Assembly: GCA_038049695.1 (NCBI GenBank)
Contig: CP142452.1
Span: 92,511,501-92,575,500 of the forward strand
Length of the DNA stretch: 64,000 nucleotides
Reading direction: 5' to 3'
Source of the DNA: Cinnamomum chago
Taxonomy: Eukaryota; Streptophyta; Magnoliopsida; Laurales; Lauraceae
How positions within the stretch are numbered: position 1 is the stretch's first letter; each line of letters begins with the position of its first letter. Under the pieces are notes generated by a model. It was not told the DNA's origin. It saw only the letters and a list, made by a program, of their open reading frames with translations, and made no database searches. This document shows positions 1 to 12,000 of this stretch, piece after piece. The translations under genes were made by a program, and so were the position numbers.

Positions 1-3000
1 ACTTGATTAAAAAAAATAAATTCAGTAAGTAATTATCACTTATATTACAAAGGGATTGCAATTAACAGCAGGACAGCAGGGGATAACAATTGAACACATG
101 TTTTGGTAGTGCATTGAACTCATCGCATTTTCAGTGTGGGGAGAGTTTGTCATTTTGTGAAAAAACTCAAGAAATTTTCACTGGACCCCTTCCAGAAAAC
201 TGGATGTGAAATTAACAGTAAAATACATGGAGACTTACCCCAAAGGTGGGATGTTAGCTGGTGCTTGTTGCATCATGTATGAACCTAAGAATTATAAAGT
301 TGCAAATAAGTAAAGTTATATATTAAATTATGTCTACAAGCGATATCACAAACCATCAAAGATGAGGACCAAAAAGAAAAACACAAGGCAACAATGTAAT
401 TTACTTGGTTGCATTGCTGTTGGGTACGATGGCACTTGCGCAGGTGCCCATTGCGGGGAAGGGGTACCAAAGCTGGAAGCACGCATCAGGGTAGGAGGAG
501 CTCCCATGTTTGGTAGTGCTCCTTGCAAGGGTGCCAAAGATGGGAACTGCATTTTAAGAATATAAAGAAATAAAATAAACCTATAGAATTTCATGTGCTT
601 TTGAGTGGAAAGCATTCAGGTATAAAAGGCTCAACAGAAAACAGATTACATAAAATAGAAACAAATGGATTACAGAGACTTAACATTTTTTTAATTACTA
701 AACAAGAATTAAAACAGTCATTAAGGTAAAGAGCTACTGCCAACCATATCAGATTTACATACAATGCGCAAGAAAAAATAAGCAGTGGACCATCTGTTTC
801 CTCATTGTGAGGTCGCTTCCTTGTTTGGTTCCACTTTATCAGCAGCTGTGGGTTACCTTCGTGTTTTCTGCACACTTTGGAGGATTTGGTGGAGAATTGA
901 GTGTGGGGGCCATTCGATGAATGAGGACTTATGCATGGGAGGATTTTGCCATTTGTCATAATCAGCACCTCATCATTGGTGGAAGATCTCATAGTTATGG
1001 TGAGCCTCAAGATCATGAAATGGGAATTGCTAAGAAAGGAGTTCATGATTATTAAATTAAATGAAATTTTTTTCACCTGGAAAGCATTAATGAATTGTGG
1101 TCCTTTCAAGGAGAGGAGATTGATCTTGTGGTCTCGTCTCCCTAAATATGTAGAAATTTAATGTTGATGGAGTTTCTGGAGGAAAGCTTGGGGCAACAAG
1201 AATTGGCGGAATGTTTTGTAAATATAAAGGGGAAGTGCATTATCAAAAAATAAATATTGTGCATCCTATGGTGAGGGACAAACTTAATGGGGTCCACCTA
1301 GGGACCCATTGATCATGGGACCTGTCGGGGATGGGAAGAGACAACTTGGATGAGACCATATCAAATTTGGGGTCAATTACATGCCTCTAACCCCTTCATC
1401 CGTGGCCCACAAATTTAATGACTTAATATTAAAGGAAAAAATTTGACCCTCGATCCAACGGTCCAATCCATTTGAATAGATGAAAATTCAATTGGTCTAA
1501 TGTACTTAAGGGGGTTCCATGTGTGTGGATGGTTTGGATGTGTTATAAAGTCAACCCTACTATATTGTCCCTCACCATAACATGGTGAGGGATGGTTGCA
1601 CATGAATATTTCTCATATATATAAATATATATATAAAGGGGAAGTGTTCCTAACGGTTTTTTAATATGTTGGAGTGGGAGACTCTTATAAAGTAAAGGTT
1701 TTGGCTATTTCAGAAGCCCCTATGGATCTTTTCAGGTTTCTCTTCTTTTGTCAATGATAGATTTGTACTTGAAGCTCCAAACCTTTGTACATTGTATGGT
1801 GATATCCTCGTCTATGAACCCAAATATGCGTTCACAAATGAAAAAGGATCATTGCACCTCTTCTACGAACGTAAAAAGAAGTCAAGAAAAAAGATAAGGA
1901 TGCTCTGGTACAAATGTGCTGATCTCGAGATTCGTTAGTCTTTTTAAAGGGGAAACCAGTTGTGATATCACAACCTAGTGGGTATTTTCGTCAAAAACAT
2001 AAGCATTATACTGAGTCTCAGATATCATTTTTTGGGAAAACTTTGTAACCCTATTACTATTTGGTGTTTAGTGAAATTCCTTATAATTTTTTTGGTAAAA
2101 ATCCCCCTTTTTTCGGTTACTGGCCAAAAAACTAAATAAATAAATAATAGGCAACTCCAAGAACCTGATTTGAGATCTAATTTGAAAAGCCCATCTTAAG
2201 TCCCGACAAGTCTACAACCTGATAACAATGGATGGGAGTTCATTATCAAAAAAAAAAAGGATGGGAGTTGCTGACCATTGAGAAAAATCACCTAAGAAAG
2301 GGCCCACAATCCCCACTGGAACTCCCTATTGATGTCCGAGTTCCATAAAGCTTGTGAAAAGAAGTCGGAACCCATGCTCAATGTCTCTGGAGAAAAACAC
2401 TCCTTCCTCTTAAAATGTAGTTCACTATTTTCCACACTCTGCTGCATTGAAATTACATCTCCTCCACAAAAAGTTAGGTCAATAAGATTCATTCCAAACC
2501 TTATCTCTATTGTCTAGTGGAAGGATGCAGTTTCTCATCAGTCATCACTGTGTGAAAGCTAATATGATGCAAGTCGAGCCAGACCCAAGTCCATTGGACC
2601 TAGCCCGTGAGCTATTGGGTCAATCAGATCCAACCCATTGGAAAAAAAGCCCACAAACCCAATGAGTTGAACGACTGTTGTGGGAAGCTATCCTAATTTT
2701 AGTAGTCTTCTAATTACTTTAGTAGTTTAGAAAATTAGTAGGTTTCTTTAATTTGAGTACTATGAAATAGGAAAGATGGTAGGAACTTTATTATAAATAT
2801 GTAAATCCCCTTTGGGGATCCACAACTTCTGATTATTGAATTGAATTGAGTTTTGATTTGTTTGGGTTAGTTATATTGTGTGTGAGCTATTGGCTGTAGA
2901 ATCCTTCTGGATTCGGCCAAATCCCTACTGTGGGTTTGGTCCTCTTCTTGGCTGCATCAGATTGATATCAAAGCATTCAGAAAGAGGACCAAACCCACAG

Positions 3001-6000
3001 TAGGGATTTGGCCGAATCCAAAAGGATTCTACAGCCAATAGCTCACGCACAATATAACTAACCCAAACAAATCAAAACTCAATTCAATTCAATAATCAGA
3101 AGTTGTGGATCCCTAAAGGGGATTTACATATTTATAATAAAGTTCCTACCATCTTTCCTATCTCATAATACTCAAATTAAAGAAACCTACTAATTTTCTA
3201 AACTACTTAAGTAATTAGAAGACTACTAAAATTAGGAAAGCTTCCCACAACAGTCGTTCAATTCATTGGATTTGTAGGCTTTTTTTTCCAATGGGTTGGA
3301 TCTGATTGACCCAATAGCTCACGGGCTAGGTCCAATGGACTTGGGTCTGGCTCGACTTGCATCATTTCTCCTCGCCTTAGAAAAACTCGACTCCGGCGAG
3401 TGTATAGCTCGATAACGTTCGTACAAGTATGGGTTAAGGTGCTGGAAATCAGTAGCAGTGATCCATGATGTGTCTGAGATGAGCCTATTCTTCCATTGAA
3501 CAAGAAATTTCTGAAAATCTCCACGACGTGTAGACACGAGTTGATCATCAAGCACATCCACAATTTGATCAGACGGAGGGGGAGTAGGTGGAAAAGATAA
3601 GATGTGTTCTTCAATTCCTTCATCTGTGCGATGTCCATGGTAGAGAGTCAAGTCTTCTACATTAAAAGTGGAACTAATGCCTAATTTTGCGGGCAGGTCA
3701 AGAACATATACATTGGAACTTATCTTCTTCAAGATCTTAAAAGGACCCGAATTGCGAGGATGCAGCTTCTTATTTGCTTTGGGAAAAAGATGCTCGGGAC
3801 GTAATCGGACCATAACCATATCACCTTCTGCAAATTCAACAAAACGGCGACGTGTATCAGCATGCTACTTGTAATTGTCATTACTAATGGCGATGTTACG
3901 TCGAACCTCATCATGTACATGCTGCATATGGCGAATAAAATCTTCAACTTCTCCACTTGGTCGCGCTTCTAGTGGCAATGGAATCAAATCAGCAGGTAAG
4001 CGCGGTCGTACTCCAGTCATAGCTTGGAATGGTGACATCCCAGTAGATCTGTTAACTATGATGCACAGATACGGCATGGATATGGCTAGGATACGCCACA
4101 GACACGGCAGAGACACGAATTTTACACATAAAAAGTGAAGTATCGGATACGATACGACATGATACGTTGCCCATTTCGAAGTATCCGTGCATCATAGTCT
4201 GTTAACTGAATTATTGTAAGCAAATTTAGCCATGAGTAAGACCAGATCCCAAGAGGTAATGTGGTCTCGAACTAAGCATCTCAACAATTTGCCCAAACTG
4301 CGATTGACCACTTCTGTTTGACCGTCAGTTTGCATATGATAGGCACTAGAAAATTGTAACTTTGTCCTAGTGGCCAGCCAGAGTGTCTTCCAAAAATAGC
4401 TCATAAGCTTCGTATCTCGGTCGGATACAATTGTCTTAGGAAGTCCATGAAGACGTACAACTTCTCTGAAGAATAACTGCGCAACTTTGGATGTGTGAGA
4501 AGACTTGGAACATGGTATAAAATGAACCATCTTAGAAAATCGATCTACCACAACAAATATAAAATCAACTTTCCGTGCTGTGTTCGGTAGACCCAGAACA
4601 AAGTCCATACTGATATCTTCCCACGGAGCATGTGGGACGGGAAGGGGCTGATAGAGTCCTGTATTCTTTTTGTTACCCTTCGCAAGCTAACAAACCTTGA
4701 TCACAAATTTTAATGATATATGATTTCATCTGAGGCCAAAAATACATGTCACTAACAAGATCAAGGGTCTTGTCACGCTCTAAGTGTCCGCTACATCCGC
4801 CACCTCCATCATCGCCGAACCGCCATGATTAGCCGCCGTCTCTGTGCTCCCTCCATCGTCACTGAAGGAGATTGCCACCGACCCCCTCCTCTTCATCGAG
4901 TAAACACAGAGGTAAGAAGGGTTTTCTGTTTTGCCCTTTTTTATTTTCTCTACTTGCACGAAACCCAAGGCAGGGCAAAAGAAATCTGCCACCCACGTGG
5001 TTCTGGACTTGACCTGCAGTCCAGGCCCGGCCCGACTAGAGTTCCAATCCGGCCCATTCATCAGTTAGCAAAAAAAAAAAAATCTCTTTCAAGAATATCT
5101 ACTCGCAGCGGTCAAACTTTTCGTGGAAAGCTTACTGACAATCAACGAGATGCTCTGCTATCTGAATTGTTGCAACGGGTACATGCATTGGAGACCAGAC
5201 TCTCTGACAGGGTACTTGCATTAGAGACCGGGTTTGTAGCCTTGCAAAAACCAGTAACTAACACATCGTCCAGTACAAGTATTCCACAAATTATACCTCA
5301 CCAAGATGATGCCAATAGAAGTGAGTCTATTCATGATTTTATTGAGCGTCTTTTTACGGAAAAAGACCATAAGACGTGCCACCAGCACCTAAAGTTGATG
5401 ATATCACCAAACGTGTCAAAGTCGAAGTGGCTGAATTCTCCGGACGCCTAAACCAACAGGCTTTTATTGATTGACTCGATTCTCTTGAAGATTATTTCAA
5501 CTAGTACCGCATGGATGAAGCACAGCGTGTGGCCTTTGTCAAAGTCAAACTTAAGGGTTCGGTAAGAGCATGGTGGCACAGCGTTGATCATAACAATTTC
5601 GTCATGGGACATCCCGCTATCACCAAGTGGGACGACATGCGCGAAAAACTTGAAAGTAAGTATCTGCCCTCTAATTATTTGGATATACTTCAAAAAGAAT
5701 TTCTTGTCTTCAGGCAGGGCACTTTATAATTAGATAAGTACACTGAGAAATTCAATGATTACATCATTCGATGCAAAAGTCGAGAAGATGACCGAGAACT
5801 TGTCAACCGTTATTGCACTGGTTTGCGCCAAGAAATTAAACGCGAAGTCCTCATGCATGACTTTGATACAGTTGATGAGATCTATAACAAGTCAAAAACA
5901 GTTGAACTGGAATTACGATCCCCAAATATGCGACGCTTTGGTGCTCCATCCTGAGAACCCATGCCTCGCAGAACTCCAGAATTTCAGAATAACCATGCTC

Positions 6001-9000
6001 CACCACAAGGTTATCGCCCAACTATAGAATTTCAGAACAACCGTGCTCCACCATAAGGTTATCGCCCAACTACAGAATTTCAGAATAATCGTGCTCCACC
6101 CCAAGGTTATCGTCCCCCACAGAGGCAACAACAGTCCAACCAGTCTAATCAACGTCCTTTTGTACCAAACCAACCGGGCGCCATACCACAGGGACGTGGA
6201 CCTCCAAGTTCGGATTGGCAGAATGACGGCGGTTGGCGCTGTGGTCAACCGGGTCACTTTGCCAATAATTGCTCACAAGTCCGAAATCTTTATTATTGTG
6301 ACGAGGAAGCCTATTATGATGATGAACAATATGATGAACATATTGAGATGGATCCGCCCCCTAAAAATCACCCAGTGGAGGCACAGCAAGACACTCAGCA
6401 AGAAGAATGGGTTAGATCTGATTGACCCAATAGCTTACGGGCTAAGGTCCAATGGACTTGGGTCTAGCTTGACTTGCATCATAATACCAATAATTCACTA
6501 AAACTACCATTACTGAGAAGTCTTCACAGTTAACGTATCACCTGAATCTCTGAGCAGGAAAAAAAAAAAAACTCTTCTTGTTTTCTAAAGCAGCAAAACT
6601 TCTAGAATTTGCGGTGAATACCAGATCCAGACCAGATATCATTCTCTAGAAAGAAATCATAAGCTTTATAATAGTAGTAGTAGTCAAAATCAAAGTCATA
6701 TCGCAAATCATTCAAGGGGATGAATTTGTATCGTGAATCATAGGGTTATTTATTTATTGGTTTATAAAAAATGAAAAAGTAATTAAAGATAGAAAAAAGA
6801 AAAGAGTAGTTATTCATAATCCATCAATTTTCCGTCGATAGTAGTATAAAGACAATGACAAATAAAACTATGATATGATCACATGAAGAACATCATTAAC
6901 ATTTATTTATATATCATAAATGATGTGTAAATAGTTAAATATGTTTAAGACACTAATGTTACAACAAAAAATAAACAAGTTGCAATAGTTCTTGTTCTTT
7001 TTAAATCAAAAGGGAAATAAGCCCTAAAATAAGAACTATCCATTGCCCTAATTTTCATCGACAACCTATATTTATATTTTAATCATAACTTGTCCAATTA
7101 TAGTTGAAGCACATGATCCAGGGCTCATTACATGAATACAATTGACAGTATTAATTTGGCAGCATTTTGGCATTTTGTACATGAAAATAGCCCTCAATGC
7201 TTCAATTCTAAAAATGAAAATCTAGTGCACAGCTGCATCAATATCTTTATTTGATAACTTTTAAAAAGAGTTGAATGGCCATTAAAAGCTTCAATTCTCC
7301 ACACTGGTTCCACATAACATGAGAAGGCCAAAACAATTTGGACAAAATAAATTGGCTTGAAGTAATTGAACTGCATACCGAAGAAGAATGAACTAGAGCT
7401 GGTTCATTAGTAAGGTCGAATGGGTTAGTGGACCTTTGTGGCTGAGGAAAAGTCGGCATTGACTGCAGAAGAAGTCCATATTTAGAGTTCACTGTCGAAT
7501 AGATTGAATAAATAAAATATATAAAATAAAAATGCACACATCAGTTGGCCTTGGTGACTATTGGCACGAGAGATACCACTGCATTAGGATAGTGAAGGCC
7601 AAATCCCATCCCACGAGGCGGACCAGTTTGCCAAACTGGAACTTGCACAGGTGCTGGTGAATAAGTAAAAGTAAAAAGATCCTGCACAACATTCAGCGTT
7701 TATAGACAAATTCAAAATAGAAGTTTTTTCTTCTTTTTTTAATGCAGAATAGAAGAAATTACTAAGCTCATAAAATAACAAGTTAGAGCATTGATACCGC
7801 TGGAAGTTCTTTTCTTCCACTTGGTTTTGCTTCAACAGGTACTGCTTGTGATGGAACACCAGAACTTATTTCTTGAGGTCTCTGCAGGGCAGCTTGAGGT
7901 GGCTGAGCAGTGAAAGGTCGTTGTGGGTTTGGCGCAAATGAACCCCATGGTTTTGATTCGACAGGTGCTGGTTGTGATGGAACACCAGAACTTATTTCTT
8001 GAGGTCTCTGCAGGGCAGCTTGAGGTAGCTGCACAGTCAAAAGTCCTTGCGGGTTTGGGGCAAATGAACCCCATGGCTGTACATAATATTGCAAAAGGAA
8101 CATCATCACTACTGCATATGCAACAGCAAATAGAGCAAACCACTTGGTATGAATTAACTACCTGATTCATTGGGGCTCCACCAACTGGAGCGACTTGTTG
8201 AGGAGCCAACCGGCCGTCAGGAGTTGGGAATAAAGAAGGCTGGTGCTGCTGCATAGTTGGCCACTGCAATCCAACACTAGCAGTGACAAATGAGTCAACA
8301 CCACCACCAGGCAAAATTGAATTGTTGCCTACAGGTGCACTTCCCGTGGCTAATTGGGAGAGTGCTGACTCCAGTGTGTTAGCACTTGAAGGTGCCTGAG
8401 GTGCTTTTTCCTGTGCTGCAAAATCAAAGGATGCCCAATTGCCACCACCATCAGAAGGAATCGCTGTTGTAGGTTGCTGAACAGGTTGAGCTGCAAATAG
8501 ATCATTTGGTGCTGCTGCAACAGGAGGTTCAGGATCAGCACTAAAATCGATCAAAGTTCCAGAATTGACCCTCTTAAGTTCCACTGTATTCCCATCAGTA
8601 GATCCCATGCTACTAGAAGATGCAGTCCTCTGCAAGGAAGCCCTTTGAAGAGTAAGCAACTCAAGTATTGAAACCTCTAATAAGTAACACAAGGTAGGTC
8701 TTCAAAGACTGAGCCACTAAATAGAAATCATGCAACAGGCACTTCAGGAACACCAGTTTAGTACATTCTATACCCAGGCAAATGGATGATCTTAAGGCTT
8801 TCAGTGAAGTAATATACACATCTAAGTTGGCTTTGAAGGATACAAAAATGCAACACTAAAGATATTTTTAACTATTTCTCATAAATTTATTTCCAGTATA
8901 TGAATTCAAAACCTTATGGCTCATGAGTAGTCAAAATTCAAAAAATCTGTATTCTGTAGTATCGACTGGGAAAGTACAATGTACAAAGGCTTCTTCTAGC

Positions 9001-12000
9001 TGTCTTATCAAACCATCAGATCATTTGTTAAAATTAACTATGAAGTGTCAAAATTGCAAAGCAAGAAGATTTGCAGGATAGGGGGGAAGTATTAATAATA
9101 AAAAAAAAACTATATTGCACACAGCATATGAAATAAACTTGAATATGGACCAACGACCTCAGCCTCCTATAGCTACTCCCAGATCCCCTGGTGGTGCCAC
9201 AATCATCAACTGGGATTCACTAAGCTTGTGACAGTTTCTTAAGCACACGAGAAAAGAAAGATCCTAAGGAGGACATGAACTTGAGGAAGAAAATGAGAAT
9301 GTCTCTAATGCAGTCCAAATTTAGGGATCTAACAATAAAAGCACATTAAGGCAATAAAGATGAAAGTAGTCATCATAGCCATCAAGATAGAAGGGTTACT
9401 GAAAACTTCATATACCTTTCAACAAGCGCAACATCACATAATCCAGGACAGGGATTGGAAGACCTGGCCCATTAATGATTAATTGTTTTATTTTTTTCAT
9501 AACATGCTGAAATTTTTTCAAAGGTTTTTAGGGCTTTTATTTTTTAAGAGCAATGAGTTACCAATTTCTTTAATAAAAAAGGACTAGAGTAAACAGTAAC
9601 AAAGTTTAGGGTTTCTTGGAAGTTCTTATAATAGTCTTAGATTACATCTGAGTCTTCTGGTGCTGCAGATTTGACTTATACCTAACGTTTGAGAGAGCCC
9701 TAGACTCTTTCTTTTGACTTAATACCAGTGATTTTCTCCTTCAATTCTGCTTCATGTGGGCATATATAGTCAAATTTAAGTATTTAGTCAATCGTATCCA
9801 ATTGTGTACCCTTCCTTTTCTTGTGTGTCAGATTTGGCTAAAATATTTTCTTCTACCTGGTATATGCTGTGATATCAAATATGGATACTTCAAAATAGGC
9901 AATGTATCCATATCATATCAATACTTCAGTTTTATGTATAATATACTTGTCCCTGTTGTATCCATGGCACAACCCAATTGTAGCCATGGCATATCTGTCA
10001 TCATATCTAGCATGGATAAATTATGTGAGTATTCCCAGTTATTTCCTAAGAGCAGAATTGATTTCCCCCCCTCCCCCCCTACCAGTGGATAAATTAAGCA
10101 TTTCCCATATTATCCTGCAAAAAGAAAATGCAAATCTTAACATTATGGCTGAGGTAACAATGCTTAACAGAACAGAAATGTGAACAATTGAAGTTTGATA
10201 AATAGCCTAATCATCATCATTGTCGTTGTCATCATCATCATCATGACTACCAAAGACAACCCATCCATACAGGTAAACACCTTGCGCCCCAAACCCACCC
10301 CCCCCCGCCCCCCCACCCCTGCGGGTGCATCTGCTGCTTCTACAATCTTTCTGGTTCCGCCATTCCAGAGCAGTCCTGACTTTGGAACTGTTTTAGGTGT
10401 TCTGCAGATGCCTCGGCATCGTCACTGACTCTTCCTTAAACAACAAATCTAACACTGTTAGCTGACCAGCCATACACAACCAGAAATGGGGACTTCCCAG
10501 CATACCGATTTATCAAACTATTATATGCAAATCCAGCTTGGAGTAGATCAGCTTTGTCAAGTCTATTTTTCCACTCAACCCTATTTTAAGCCATGTTCTT
10601 AGTATCTCCACAATCCATCATGTCTTTACCAATTACTATGCTTCAATATCTTTATCTCCCCCTTCTAGTTCCTTGAATTTGAAAACCTTCAATACATCAT
10701 ATAGTGGCAGTTTATGTTCTATGTACATGCCCAAGCCATCTCAAGCAACATTCCTTAATAAATAGCCTATATAAAGGAAAAATATAAAACAAATGAACAC
10801 TATTTTAAGCAAGCCAAATAAATAAAGGGCAAGCTAATGTTTGCAATTGCCAACAACAGGAATGCAGTAATTATTTGCAACTGATCTGGGCAAACGATTA
10901 TTGTATTAAATACCAATTGACTAGGCAATTGATCTCGGTGTGCATTTGGTGCAACATGCAGTCATGCAACAATGAACAAAAATGTAAGTTAATCTTCTTT
11001 TATCTGTAATTTTATAGATCCTGATTTAAAAAAAGGCTCAAAGATTTTCATATCACTGCATGAATTATTTCATCATTTCAGCAAACAGTGATTTTAATCA
11101 GGTCAACCATGTCATTATGGATTTGCTTTAAGCAAACATAAAAGGAACAAAAAGATGATAGAAACATTTTTCTCAAATGTACAATGCATTTCACATTTCA
11201 ACAGAAACACACCTGTGTGCGTGCAGGAACATCAGCGGCCTTGCCACCATTAGCCTTTGGTGGATCACCCACTCGAAGAGGTGGAACATCCTCCCCCAAA
11301 ATCTCTCTAACAGGCCGTACCACCGGAGGACTGGAGATATCCTTTTGATGGTCTGGTGATCTACCATCTGGTTTGGATGCAACATCAGCAGACCTTTGTT
11401 CTTCAGCTCTCCGATTAGGGTTTCCATTTCCAAATCTATCATCTCGATGCCTGTCATCTACAGCTTCAAAGCGACCAGGACTTCTCCTGTAATCACCATA
11501 CCTTCGAATTTCTTGATCATATCCAGGACTTCTTCTTTCATCATAATTGTATCTGAAATTTCTGTCATCACTCCTTCCGCCAGGACTAGGTACATTGTAA
11601 CGACGATCATATGTATCCTCAAACGGTGGGCTTCTAGAACCACCACGATATATATCTGCCCTCCTGTTATCATTAGAATCATCCCTCTCACCCTGCATCC
11701 ACAGGAAGACAATTTTCAGCAAATTAAGACAGCTTCAACGAGGAAACTATAACCCCAACATACAGAGAGGAGCAACACATGAATTGCTGAAATATGGCTT
11801 TTATACTTATGATTGAAGCATTATATGTGGATACAACATAGCAACATAGAATATGCGCTACCATTAAACCGATCACTATCAAACTTGTAAATTTATAACA
11901 GTTATCAAGTTGGCAATACCTGCACCCTTGGAGGCCTGTCAACACTCCTCTCCCCAGTGTATCTTCTATCCACGTAACCATGCTTAATGAAGTCCCTGAG

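Larger units (their letters stand above)
2565..6481. mobile_element. Rearranged Ty3/gypsy chromovirus copy in AGD14 intron 10
   Basis: Fossil LTR retrotransposon inserted as one unit: TAATA stands directly before 2565 (2560-2564) and directly after 6481 (6482-6486). Parts from left to right: a full LTR in + orientation (2565-2959) with a tRNA-Met-type primer site at 2960-2975; an LTR copy in - orientation (2982-3364); integrase and chromodomain-like region on the - strand (about 3365-4785); a gag-like region on the + strand (about 5090-6300, CCHC-type knuckle near 6240-6290); and the first 70 bases or so of an LTR in - orientation (about 6412-6481). The LTR ends are TGATGC/GCATCA. It is broken, with several breaks and rearrangement, and cannot be active. 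By eye the two LTR arms differ at roughly 11 of about 380 positions, so it is fairly young. Confidence 0.85.

Noticed and set aside
591-1109. 172-codon minus-strand open frame left of the L1 fragment
   Set aside because: No recognised domain; it lies in intron 10 of the AGD14-like gene, partly antisense to L1 debris.
10201-10330. CRISPR-like or satellite array from CAT/CCC repeats
   Set aside because: Simple trinucleotide and C-rich low complexity in a plant intron, without spacers or unit structure.
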